A stretch of DNA of 64,000 bases, from assembly GCF_039543665.1 (NCBI RefSeq), contig NZ_BAABKE010000003.1, forward strand, positions 1 through 64,000, in the 5' to 3' direction. Below are positions 34,949-42,503 of the stretch, piece by piece. The DNA comes from Wohlfahrtiimonas larvae (lineage in GTDB: Bacteria; Pseudomonadota; Gammaproteobacteria; Cardiobacteriales; Wohlfahrtiimonadaceae). Under the pieces are notes generated by a model. The model did not search any database. It saw nothing but the letters and a program-made list of their open reading frames with translations, and was not told where the DNA came from. Position 1 is the stretch's first letter; every line of letters starts with the position of its first letter. The translations under genes and the position numbers were made by a program.

Positions 34949-35470
34949 ATGAATAACATCGTAAAATTGTCATTAATCGCATCCACATTGCTCATGCAAA
35001 TCGCAACAGCTCATGTTAGCTTTATCGATGCCAAACCTATCACTCAAGGCAAAGCATTTAAGGCAACATTTGCCATTCCGCATGGCTGTGCTAATACACC
35101 GACTACAAAAGTCAGCATCCAAACTCCTGAAGGAATCATTGGTATTAAACCGATGCTCAAACCTAATTGGGCAATAACAACAAAAATACAACCTTATGCT
35201 AAAACATATCAACAATATGGCCAAAATATTACGCAAGGTGTGACCACCGTAACATGGGAAGGCATTTTACCCGATCAATATTATGATGAATTTACGATTA
35301 CAGGTTATTTTGCTGATAATGCAAATAATCGTGCTGAAATTTATTTCCCTGTGATTCAAACTTGTGAAGTAGGCGAATATCTATGGACAGATACAAGTGG
35401 GCATCAGCATCATGGGCATGATGCAAAAGAACTCAATGCACCATCACTTAAAGTTTTTAAGCCTAATTAA
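34949..35470 (+). CDS. YcnI-like copper-associated periplasmic protein (DUF1775)
   Basis: A 173-residue exported protein. Signal peptide 1-21 ends ATA, leaving His22 as the mature N-terminus (HVSFIDAKP). FAIPHGCANTPTTKVSIQTPEG, GIKPMLKPNWAI and TWEGILPDQYYDEF are typical DUF1775 stretches, and the N-terminal His corresponds to the copper-binding site described for YcnI. A His-rich segment (GHQHHGHD) near the C-terminus adds metal-binding potential. Copper role is family knowledge, not shown here. A strong terminator follows. Confidence 0.85.
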   Translation: MNNIVKLSLIASTLLMQIATAHVSFIDAKPITQGKAFKATFAIPHGCANTPTTKVSIQTPEGIIGIKPMLKPNWAITTKIQPYAKTYQQYGQNITQGVTTVTWEGILPDQYYDEFTITGYFADNANNRAEIYFPVIQTCEVGEYLWTDTSGHQHHGHDAKELNAPSLKVFKPN

Positions 35471-35497
35471 ATCTAGCATAATGTTCAATAATAAAAC

Positions 35498-35525
35498 AAG
35501 GCTATGTTATAAATAACATAGCCTT
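35498..35525. terminator. Bidirectional terminator after the YcnI-like gene
   Basis: AAGGCTATGTTA and TAACATAGCCTT are perfect 12-base inverted repeats around TAAA. It sits between converging genes. Confidence 0.9.
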
Positions 35526-35531
35526 AAAATG

Positions 35532-36077
35532 CTAAGCCGTTTTTTTAATCCATTCTACATAATGTTTAACCCAGCCTTGTAGGTAAGCTTTAGTACTATC
35601 ATTAGTAATATTCCCTTCTGCATCAAATGAATTCTCATTAAATTGCAGATAAACATCAGGCTGACTTAACACTGCCATGTCTAAAAATGTTAAAACATTA
35701 CGTAAATGTTGCTGTGCCAATGCTGTGCCTAACGCACCTGGGCTTGTACCTAAAATACCAGCAGGCTTTCCTTGCCATACATTAGTACCATATGGCCGTG
35801 ACCCCTGATCAATCGCATTTTTCAAAACTCCTGGAAACGAGCGATTGTACTCTGGTGTCACAAAAATTACAGCATCCGAAGTTGCAATCACTTGCTTAAA
35901 CTCTAAAACTTCTTCAGGAGTATTCGCATCATTATCTTGATTATACAATGGCAATTTACTGATATCTGCAAATACCGCGGTATAATCCGAAGGCAATAAT
36001 TTACTAATTGCTTGAGCTAACTGTTGATTATATGAACCTTGACGTAAACTTCCGACTACAAACGCAATGGTTTTCAC
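35532..36077 (-). CDS. NADPH-dependent FMN reductase (ChrR/YieF-like)
   Basis: About 181 residues of the flavodoxin-fold quinone/azo/chromate reductase family. FMN-binding VVGSLRQGSYNQQLAQAI near the start, VFVTPEYNRSFPGVLKNAIDQ (typical PEYN.S.PG..KNAID) and KPAGILGTSPGALGTALAQQHLR. The frame opens at 36122, but a GTG at 36077 has an AGGAG ribosome site 7 bases upstream, and the protein then begins like its family, so that start is preferred. Physiological substrate unknown; quinone protection is usual for the family. Confidence 0.85.
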   Translation of the reverse strand: MKTIAFVVGSLRQGSYNQQLAQAISKLLPSDYTAVFADISKLPLYNQDNDANTPEEVLEFKQVIATSDAVIFVTPEYNRSFPGVLKNAIDQGSRPYGTNVWQGKPAGILGTSPGALGTALAQQHLRNVLTFLDMAVLSQPDVYLQFNENSFDAEGNITNDSTKAYLQGWVKHYVEWIKKTA

Positions 36078-36170
36078 ACTGTTACTCCTCATATCAATGA
36101 ATAGCCCATAATTATAAATCACACACCACTACATTAATAATATTTTTTCAATAATGATATTTGTGAATCA

Positions 36171-36204
36171 AAAAAAGCCTTTCTTTAATCACTCAAGAAA
36201 GGCT
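36171..36204 (-). terminator. Terminator of metY
   Basis: AGCCTTTCTT and AAGAAAGGCT are perfect inverted repeats with a 9-base loop; the A run at the left end gives a T tail on the minus strand. Confidence 0.9.
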
Positions 36205-36242
36205 AAGATATTAGTTCTTGGATATTAATAGTATTCTAAGGA

Positions 36243-37517
36243 TTATTTTCTCAATGCTTGGTCTAAATCTGCTTTAATATCTTCAATATTTTCTAATCCC
36301 ACTGAAATACGAATAAATCCTTCTGAAATACCGATGGCTTTTAGTTCTTCTGCAGGTGTTTGACGATGTGTTGTACTTGCAGGATGAGTTACGATTGTTC
36401 TCACATCCCCCACATTTACAGCATGAATGCCTAATTCTAAACTATTAATAAATACCTTACTCTTCTCTCTACCGCCCTTAATACCAAATGCCAAAATACC
36501 ACCTGCACCTTTTGGAAAATACTTTGTTGCACGGTCATAATCAGGACTACTTTTTAGTAATGGATAATTAACCCATTCAACTTCAGGATGATTTTCCAAC
36601 CACTCAGCCAATGCTAATGCATTTTTAGAAACATAATCTAAACGAATGTGTAATGTTTGAATACCTTGTAAAATCAAAAATGCATTGAATGGGCTTAATG
36701 TTGTCCCGATATCACGCAACACATGCGCACGTGCTTTAATTAGAAAAGCTAAATTACCAAATGCTTCTGTATATACTAAACCATGATAAGCATCTTGTGG
36801 CTGTGTAAAACTTGGGAATTTACCATTTGCCCAGTTAAATGTCCCTGCATCCACAATGATACCACCCAGCGCATTACCATGGCCACCCAGATATTTTGTT
36901 GCAGAATGAATCAAAATATCAACGCCATGGTCAAAAGCTTTAAAAATAGCAGGTGGTGTGAATGTGCCATCTACAACAAATGGAATTTTGTGCGCTTTAG
37001 CAATGGCTGCAAATTTTTCCACATCCAGTACTTCCACTTTAGGATTACCAATTACCTCGGCAAATATTAGTTTAGTATTAGGCTTAACTTCTTTTTCAAT
37101 CTCATCTTTAGGCGCAGTTTGATCCACATAAGTTACATCAATGCCAAAAGGCTTCAAAGTATTCGATAATAATGAGTAACTACCACCATAAATAGATTTG
37201 GATGAAACAATATGATCACCAGCTTCACAAATCGTTAGAATTGTTGTCAATAATGCAGCCGCACCAGATGCTACTGATAAACCACCAATTCCACCTTCTA
37301 ATTCAGCTACAACATTACCCAATGCATCATTCGTTGGGTTGGTTAAACGTGAATAAATATTACCAACAGCCGCTAGGTTAAATAAATCTGCACCGTGATC
37401 TGCATCATTGAAATGATATGCAGTTGATGTATGAATTGGGCGTACGATAGAATTTGTTTCATCCCCCTTAAATCCCTGATGAACGGCTAAAGTTTCTAAA
37501 TGTAATGGGCGTGTCAT
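36243..37517 (-). CDS. metY: O-acetylhomoserine sulfhydrylase / aminocarboxypropyltransferase
   Basis: A 424-residue PLP enzyme of the Cys/Met metabolism family that makes homocysteine from O-acetylhomoserine and sulfide, the step before methionine. The opening LHLETLAVHQGFKGDETN, substrate region TSTAYHFNDADHGADLFNL, NIYSRLTNPTNDALGNVVAELEGG, PLP lysine in IHSATKYLGGHGNALGG and NVGDVRTIVTHPASTTH near the end are typical. The ATG at 37517 follows GAGGAGAAAA; the frame is open further upstream but passes through the leader terminator. Expression appears controlled by a Met leader-peptide attenuator upstream. Confidence 0.94.
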   Translation of the reverse strand: MTRPLHLETLAVHQGFKGDETNSIVRPIHTSTAYHFNDADHGADLFNLAAVGNIYSRLTNPTNDALGNVVAELEGGIGGLSVASGAAALLTTILTICEAGDHIVSSKSIYGGSYSLLSNTLKPFGIDVTYVDQTAPKDEIEKEVKPNTKLIFAEVIGNPKVEVLDVEKFAAIAKAHKIPFVVDGTFTPPAIFKAFDHGVDILIHSATKYLGGHGNALGGIIVDAGTFNWANGKFPSFTQPQDAYHGLVYTEAFGNLAFLIKARAHVLRDIGTTLSPFNAFLILQGIQTLHIRLDYVSKNALALAEWLENHPEVEWVNYPLLKSSPDYDRATKYFPKGAGGILAFGIKGGREKSKVFINSLELGIHAVNVGDVRTIVTHPASTTHRQTPAEELKAIGISEGFIRISVGLENIEDIKADLDQALRK

Positions 37518-37563
37518 AACTGTTTTCTCCTCAATAAACTCATTTAATATAAAATTACAGCAT

Positions 37564-37595
37564 AAAAAAACCGAAGGGACTTTCGTCACTCCGGT
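37564..37595 (-). terminator. Attenuator terminator in the metY leader
   Basis: On the minus strand ACCGGAGTGAC (37595-37585) pairs with GTCCCTTCGGT (37580-37570), with one mismatch and one G-T, around the loop GAAA. A T-rich run (37570-37564) follows. It lies 47 bases before the metY start, so it would stop transcription unless its left arm is captured by the upstream sequence GAGTCACTC. Confidence 0.88.
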
Positions 37596-37678
37596 TGTAT
37601 TTTGCATTTTTGAAACTTTGCGCTTTAGAGTGACTCAATCAGAAAGGAGAGTCACTCTTACAAGTAACTCTCTAAAGC
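37564..37678 (-). promoter_or_regulatory. Transcription attenuator of metY (alternative hairpins)
   Basis: Five segments can pair in competing ways, minus strand: segment 1 AGAGTTAC (37671-37664); segment 2 GAGTGACTCT (37657-37648); segment 3 GAGTCACTC (37636-37628); segment 4 GAGTGAC (37591-37585), part of the terminator's left arm; and segment 5 (37580-37570). Segment 1 pairs with 2 (eight pairs, one G-T), 2 with 3 (nine perfect), 3 with 4 (seven perfect) and 4 with 5 (terminator). Thus 1:2 plus 3:4 favours readthrough and 2:3 plus 4:5 favours termination. GCTTTAGAG/CTCTAAAGC (37678-37670 with 37630-37622) is a further possible outer stem. Confidence 0.8.
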
Positions 37679-37710
37679 ATCATCATTTCAACTACAAATA
37701 AAAATTTCAT
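37672..37710 (-). CDS. metY leader peptide with three consecutive Met codons
   Basis: A 12-codon frame, MKFLFVVEMMML then TAG, on the minus strand. The ATG at 37710 is preceded by AGGA with a 6-base spacing (37720-37717). The three Met codons at 37686-37678 lie just ahead of the competing hairpins, and the stop codon abuts segment 1. This is the layout of amino-acid leader peptides (trp, his, leu, thr type) but for methionine. A ribosome waiting at the first Met codon would leave segment 1 free; one at the stop codon would cover it. Regulation is inferred from sequence. Confidence 0.8.
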   Translation of the reverse strand: MKFLFVVEMMML

Positions 37711-37737
37711 TTCTGTTCCTAGATAGGTTTTACAGCA

Positions 37738-37769
37738 TTTATATAAGCATATTAAAAAAAATTAGTCAA
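37738..37769 (-). promoter_or_regulatory. Likely metY promoter
   Basis: TTGACT at 37769-37764 and TATATA at 37745-37740 with an 18-base spacer (or TTATAT one base earlier with 17). Transcription would begin near 37,733, just ahead of the leader peptide ribosome site. Confidence 0.65.
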
Positions 37770-37785
37770 TAATTTAAATTAAATA

Positions 37786-38919
37786 TTAATCTATAAACTC
37801 CGAAAGTACATTATTTAAAAATAGAAAGCCTTGATCTGTCGTATTTAATTGGCCATTTTCTCTTACTATTAATCCACGCTTTTGTAATAAATTCAACCTA
37901 TCTTCAATGACAGTAATTGGTAAAAATGTTCGTTCAGAAAAAATAGTTTCTTCAATGCCATGTTTTAAACGCAGAGCATTTAGCATAAATTCAAAAGGCA
38001 ATTCTTCATTAATTACTTCTTCAATCACAACTCGCTCACTTGCATTTTTCTTCAAATATTGTGAAGGATGCTTTTCAATGGAAGTTCTTAAAATACGTGA
38101 CTCGCCTTGCATTGTGATCTTGCCATGTGCACCCGCCCCAATCCCAATATAATCACCAAACTCCCAGTAGTTACGATTATGCCTTGATTGATGCCCTGCT
38201 TTTGCAAAGGCTGACACTTCATAATGTTGATAGCCATTGGCTTTTAATAAAGCATAGCTTTGCAACTGCATCTCTTCTATTAATTCGCTTTCAGGTAATT
38301 TAGGTGGATATTTATAAAAATAAGTATTCGGCTCCATCGTCAATTGATAATGGGAAATATGATCAGGCTTCAAATCAATCACACCTTGCAAATCACTTAA
38401 TGCTTGCTTTACTGTTTGATCTGGCAACGCAAACATCAAATCACAATTGATATTATCAAAGCCAGCATCACGCGCAATTTGTACGGCTCTTTTAGCTTCA
38501 TCACTTTGATGAATCCTACCCAGCTTTTTCAAATGATCATCATTTAAGCTCTGAATACCAATGGAAATACGATTGATGCCAATGTCATGATAAGCCTTGA
38601 AATAATTAGCATCCACTGTACCAGGGTTTGCTTCCATAGTAATTTCAGCGTGGGGATCTAAAATCAAATAACTGCGTAACCCACTTATTAAACGAGCCAT
38701 ATCATCAGGCTTCATCAAGCTTGGTGTGCCACCACCAATGAAAATCGTACGAATAGTTCTTCCCCAGATTTTGGGGACAATTTCAACAATATCTGCCAAT
38801 AATGCATCCACATAATCGACTTCATAAGAATCATTTTTTAACTGATGTGAATTAAAATCACAATATGGGCACTTCTGAATACACCAAGGAAAGTGTATAT
38901 ATAAACTTAATGGAATCAT
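37786..38919 (-). CDS. hemW: Radical SAM haem chaperone HemW
   Basis: A 377-residue radical SAM protein resembling HemN but of the HemW type (E. coli 378). SLYIHFPWCIQKCPYCDFNSH carries the C-x3-C-x2-C iron-sulfur motif followed by the Phe typical of HemW. TIFIGGGTPSLM, EITMEANPGTVD and GINRISIGIQSLNDDHLKKLGR are conserved. The C-terminal HemN-like domain spans about 290-375. HemW inserts haem into target proteins and is not a coproporphyrinogen oxidase. Last gene of the pncB-nadE-hemW run, 12 bases after nadE. Confidence 0.93.
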   Translation of the reverse strand: MIPLSLYIHFPWCIQKCPYCDFNSHQLKNDSYEVDYVDALLADIVEIVPKIWGRTIRTIFIGGGTPSLMKPDDMARLISGLRSYLILDPHAEITMEANPGTVDANYFKAYHDIGINRISIGIQSLNDDHLKKLGRIHQSDEAKRAVQIARDAGFDNINCDLMFALPDQTVKQALSDLQGVIDLKPDHISHYQLTMEPNTYFYKYPPKLPESELIEEMQLQSYALLKANGYQHYEVSAFAKAGHQSRHNRNYWEFGDYIGIGAGAHGKITMQGESRILRTSIEKHPSQYLKKNASERVVIEEVINEELPFEFMLNALRLKHGIEETIFSERTFLPITVIEDRLNLLQKRGLIVRENGQLNTTDQGFLFLNNVLSEFID

Positions 38920-38931
38920 ATATCTCGCGGC

Positions 38932-39690
38932 TTAAAAATCTGCAAAGGCTTTCGGTACTTTTGGCATTTCACGTTTATGTCGTGAACGATCATGCCAATG
39001 CTTAATGATAGCACTAGTTTCTGCAGAAACAGGTTCACCACGCAATGCACGGTTCATTTCCGTATAGCTTAAACCAATCTCACCTTCATCTGTTTGTGAT
39101 TCCCATAAACCACCTGATGGTTTTTTCTCAATAATTGAAGCTGGCACACCTAAATAACGCGCTAAATCATAAACATCATCTTTCATTAGATGAAAAAGCG
39201 GCACAACATCTACGCCACCATCACCATACTTTGTGAAGTAGCCCATTTGCCATTCTACTTGATTATCTGTGCCTACAACTAAAGCATTACGAGCTTGCGC
39301 GATAGCATATAAAGTTACCATTCTCAACCGAGCTCGCACATTACCATCAATCACACGGGCATCAGTATCTGTTTTACCATAAAGATTCTGCGCACCAACT
39401 GTTTGATAAAATGTTGTATGCGTTGCAGATAAATCGATAGTAGCATGATCTAATTGACAAATGTCTAATACCTTTTGTGCATCTAACAAATCTAAATCAT
39501 TACTATGGCAAGGCATCATCACTGCAAAACTATTTTTTAAATCCGCCCTTGCTAATAAACAACTCACAACAGCAGAATCGACACCACCACTCAACCCCAC
39601 AACGAAACCATCTAAATGGCGTAATTTTCGTTCTTCATGCAACCATTCTATAAGATGATCTACATAACGTGAGAGTTTATTATCCTTCAT
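38932..39690 (-). CDS. nadE: NAD+ synthase, ammonia-dependent
   Basis: A 252-residue synthase that amidates nicotinate adenine dinucleotide to NAD+. The pyrophosphatase loop GLSGGVDSAVVSCLLA (SGGxDS) lies near residue 32. Further family stretches are GNVRARLRMVTLYAIAQ, VVGTDNQVEWQMGYFTKYGDGGVD and KKPSGGLWESQTDEGEIGLSY. No glutaminase domain is attached, so ammonia is the nitrogen donor. Overlaps the end of the nicotinate phosphoribosyltransferase gene by 11 bases; together they form a Preiss-Handler salvage pair. Confidence 0.94.
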   Translation of the reverse strand: MKDNKLSRYVDHLIEWLHEERKLRHLDGFVVGLSGGVDSAVVSCLLARADLKNSFAVMMPCHSNDLDLLDAQKVLDICQLDHATIDLSATHTTFYQTVGAQNLYGKTDTDARVIDGNVRARLRMVTLYAIAQARNALVVGTDNQVEWQMGYFTKYGDGGVDVVPLFHLMKDDVYDLARYLGVPASIIEKKPSGGLWESQTDEGEIGLSYTEMNRALRGEPVSAETSAIIKHWHDRSRHKREMPKVPKAFADF

Positions 39691-40777
39691 AAATAACCTT
39701 TTCTAGTTTTGGATTTGGCCAATAAGCACGGCCTGCTTTAGCTTGTGGTTGCCCATCTAATAATACATTATCTCCAGTGAAGCCAACATTAATTTTAATT
39801 AAACTCGCCCCCACTCCATAAACATTAATGGGTACATTATGTCTTTCAAATTCACTGATTTTTTCAGGTGTTAAACCACCACTGACAATAATATTCACAT
39901 GCTGATAACCTTCAGCATCTAATGCTTGACGCAATGCAAAAACTAATTCTTTATTACACCCACGCGGATCAAATTGTCCCAATAAATGTGGATTGCGCAT
40001 AAAATATTGATCCACCATATTGCCAGATGTATCAATACGAACACCTGCTAATTTATCACCTAACGTACGGGCAACTTTGAGTGAATCTGTGATGACATCA
40101 TTATGATAATCTACCAAAACAACTAATCGATCTTCTGGAAAAGTTTCACGATAAGCTTCAGATGCCGCAACAATATCGCCATCAAAAAGCTGAATCAATG
40201 CATGTGGCATTGTTCCAACGCCCTCTTTACCCCACCACTCATTCATTGCATGAGTAGCCTGTGCTGAACTACCACCAATAAAAGCAGCATAACCATCACC
40301 TGCTTGCTGGCTAAAATGATCATTACGATCTGCCATAAATAGGATAGATTTAGTTCCAGCTGCTTTGACAACACGATGAACATTTGTCGCGACAGAACTC
40401 CGTCTTGCTAAAATGCCATCAATGAGCCCTTCTAAATAACCAAAATCTTCATACTTGCCAGTGATGGTAAGCACTGCTTCAAAAGCATTAATCATATCAC
40501 CATCATGCAATGCTGAAATTTCTAGTTGTTCTGGGTTTTTAGCAAATGTATGCAAAAGCGCAATAGATTCATCTACGCCACAGACGATAACATGATCTTT
40601 ACGTTGAAAAAACTGCATAGTAACAATACGATTTTTACAATGTTTTTTGGCCAGCTCTGTAGTTTTTAAAAAATATACGGCTGAAAACCAACCATCTTTT
40701 ATACGCTCATCAAATTTAAATGTTTGATTGGTTAAACGTTTAATTTTGCCCTGTTGTTTTAACTCTAATTCTTTCAT
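39680..40777 (-). CDS. pncB: Nicotinate phosphoribosyltransferase
   Basis: About 365 residues from the ATG at 40777. It converts nicotinate and PRPP to nicotinate mononucleotide. FQRKDHVIVCGVDESIALL, LEGLIDGILARRSSVATNVH, SILFMADRNDHFSQQAGDGYA, GTMPHALIQLFDGD and the PRPP-site-like IIVSGGLTPEKISEFE are consistent with the bacterial type shared with Gram-positive species and not with the E. coli PncB of 400 residues. A TTG four codons upstream is possible. First gene of the NAD salvage run. Confidence 0.88.
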   Translation of the reverse strand: MKELELKQQGKIKRLTNQTFKFDERIKDGWFSAVYFLKTTELAKKHCKNRIVTMQFFQRKDHVIVCGVDESIALLHTFAKNPEQLEISALHDGDMINAFEAVLTITGKYEDFGYLEGLIDGILARRSSVATNVHRVVKAAGTKSILFMADRNDHFSQQAGDGYAAFIGGSSAQATHAMNEWWGKEGVGTMPHALIQLFDGDIVAASEAYRETFPEDRLVVLVDYHNDVITDSLKVARTLGDKLAGVRIDTSGNMVDQYFMRNPHLLGQFDPRGCNKELVFALRQALDAEGYQHVNIIVSGGLTPEKISEFERHNVPINVYGVGASLIKINVGFTGDNVLLDGQPQAKAGRAYWPNPKLEKVIYEG

Positions 40778-40847
40778 AGTCAGCGTCAATATTTGTTAGG
40801 TGCGCTATTATCGCATGTTTGTAAAAAATATCAAACTTATTGATCCA

Positions 40848-41486
40848 TTATATCTCTGTACCAAAAACACTCACCGCCCGCCCTACAAAATCATCACTAG
40901 TTAATTGATTTATAATGGAATTTGCAACATCTTTTCGGCTAATACAACCTGCTGTTGTTAAATCCTCAGTTGTTGAAAATTTATACATACCTGAAGCTTC
41001 ATGATGAGTCAAACCCCCTGATCTAACTATGATCCAAGGGAAGTTTTGAGTGTATAAAAATTCTTCAGCTTTTGTTTTTTCGATGAGTGCCTCACCTAAG
41101 ACTTTTTTAATATTTTCGTTTAATTTACTAAACTGATTACCCGCCCCCATGGAAGTAATTAAGATAAATCTTTCAATCTCCAATGCATATTTTTCAATTG
41201 CTTGAATAACATTAATATTACCAATACCATCTATTCGCTGACCTTGAGAATTTTTACCCCCTAAAGTTGAAATCACAATATTAGGTTTTGCCACATTCAT
41301 TGCATTGATACAATCATCCAAGATAAAAGCATCACCTCTAATGATCTCAACACCTAAATTAGATAAAGCATCACTTGAGCTCTCTGATCGCAACATAACA
41401 GCAACTGAGTGCCCTTCATTGAGTAGAGATTCAACAATATGAAGCCCTAAGTTTTTACTACCACCAAATACTAATATTTTTGCCAT
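40848..41486 (-). CDS. NAD(P)-binding atypical SDR/NmrA-like oxidoreductase
   Basis: A 212-residue Rossmann-fold protein. The dinucleotide motif is ILVFGGSKNLGLHIVESLLNEGHSV (GGSxxxG) and later NIVISTLGG, ERFILITSMGAG and IIVRSGGLT follow the atypical SDR pattern, as in YwnB or biliverdin-reductase-B-like proteins. The short length means no separate substrate domain. No substrate can be named. Stands alone between pncB and yqaA. Confidence 0.75.
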   Translation of the reverse strand: MAKILVFGGSKNLGLHIVESLLNEGHSVAVMLRSESSSDALSNLGVEIIRGDAFILDDCINAMNVAKPNIVISTLGGKNSQGQRIDGIGNINVIQAIEKYALEIERFILITSMGAGNQFSKLNENIKKVLGEALIEKTKAEEFLYTQNFPWIIVRSGGLTHHEASGMYKFSTTEDLTTAGCISRKDVANSIINQLTSDDFVGRAVSVFGTEI

Positions 41487-41556
41487 ATCTATCCATAAGC
41501 TATGAAAATAAATGATTGATTATGATATATAAATCATAATCAATTCCATACCACAA

Positions 41557-41994
41557 TCAGATTAACTGATTAAATAACGCAGATCCTCCATACGTCCAAA
41601 ATAGAATCATCACCGCGTATCGAAATGTTTTACCAATAAATAAATAGATCATACAAGACCAAATGGGTAAACGTAGCCAACCTGCCGCTATTGGTAAAGC
41701 ATCACCTATAAATGGAATCCATGAAAATAATAAAATAGAGCTACCATATTTACTTAATGAACGCTGTACTCTCTGTGAAGGCAGTTTTTTAGGAGGAATC
41801 AGTCGTCCTAAAAAATAAGATAATATTGCACCCGCACTATTACCAATACTCGCAACAATCCATGCGATTAAAGTATATCCCGGATGTTTTTCTAAAAATG
41901 CCATCAAAGCAACCTCCGAACTGCCAGGCAAAATAGTTGCCGAAGTAAATCCAGAAACAAAAAGCAAAACTAAAGCAGTATAAAAAGAGGTCAT
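41557..41994 (-). CDS. yqaA: YqaA-like DedA/SNARE-associated family membrane protein
   Basis: A 145-residue membrane protein (E. coli YqaA 142) of the VTT/DedA superfamily. The opening FTSATILPGSSEVALMAFL, the mid segment ASIGNSAGAILSYFLGRLIP and the WIPFIGDALPIAAGWLRLPIW stretch are highly typical. Four hydrophobic segments. DedA relatives act as lipid carriers or flippases; YqaA itself is uncharacterised. Confidence 0.88.
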   Translation of the reverse strand: MTSFYTALVLLFVSGFTSATILPGSSEVALMAFLEKHPGYTLIAWIVASIGNSAGAILSYFLGRLIPPKKLPSQRVQRSLSKYGSSILLFSWIPFIGDALPIAAGWLRLPIWSCMIYLFIGKTFRYAVMILFWTYGGSALFNQLI

Positions 41995-42106
41995 ATTCTT
42001 ATTAATATATGGAATGAATAGTTTTATCAGTATGAGTATTCATGATTCATCTGACAAGTATTATCATTCATAATAAAAAAGACTAATATTGTTCTACACA
42101 AACAAC

Positions 42107-42131
42107 AAAGCCAGCTCATCGAGCTGGCTTT
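42107..42131 (-). terminator. Terminator of the 82-residue gene
   Basis: AAAGCCAGCTC and GAGCTGGCTTT are perfect inverted repeats around ATC, 7 bases beyond the stop codon of the small gene. Confidence 0.85.
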
Positions 42132-42137
42132 TCTTAA

Positions 42138-42386
42138 TTACCCTTCAGCTTTCCACTGATTATCCAATAATTGCTCTTGGATATTTTTCACAAACTCTTC
42201 TAAGTCTGCACGAGTCATTTCCATACGTGAGCCATAACGCTCATTTTCGATGGAAGTTGCATGTTCAATCACGAATTTATCTTCGCCTTCTTTAATCAAA
42301 CTGAATTCTTCCGCATCTTTATCCATGCATCTATAACCAACCATTTGGATATTATTATAAACAACATTTTTATTCAGTTGTGACAT
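42138..42386 (-). CDS. Conserved-looking small cytoplasmic protein, unknown
   Basis: An 82-residue soluble protein with no signal peptide or membrane segment, rich in Glu and Asn (YRCMDKDAEEFSLIKEGEDK, then RADLEEFVKNIQEQLLDNQW). Preceded by a GAAAGAGGTT ribosome site and followed by its own strong terminator, so it is very probably a real single gene. No family recognised. Confidence 0.65.
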   Translation of the reverse strand: MSQLNKNVVYNNIQMVGYRCMDKDAEEFSLIKEGEDKFVIEHATSIENERYGSRMEMTRADLEEFVKNIQEQLLDNQWKAEG

Positions 42387-42503
42387 AGTAAACCTCTTTC
42401 ATCCGTTTAAAAACAGGCGACATTATAACTTCTTCGACTAAAAAAATCTGATTTTAATTTACAATGGCTAACATTAAGAGTATTTAGATGCTTTTAGTCT
42501 TTA

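Noticed and set aside
37564..37733. SAM riboswitch upstream of metY
   Set aside because: No SAM-I, SAM-II or related core motifs were found, whereas a translated leader with three Met codons and classic competing hairpins explains the region.
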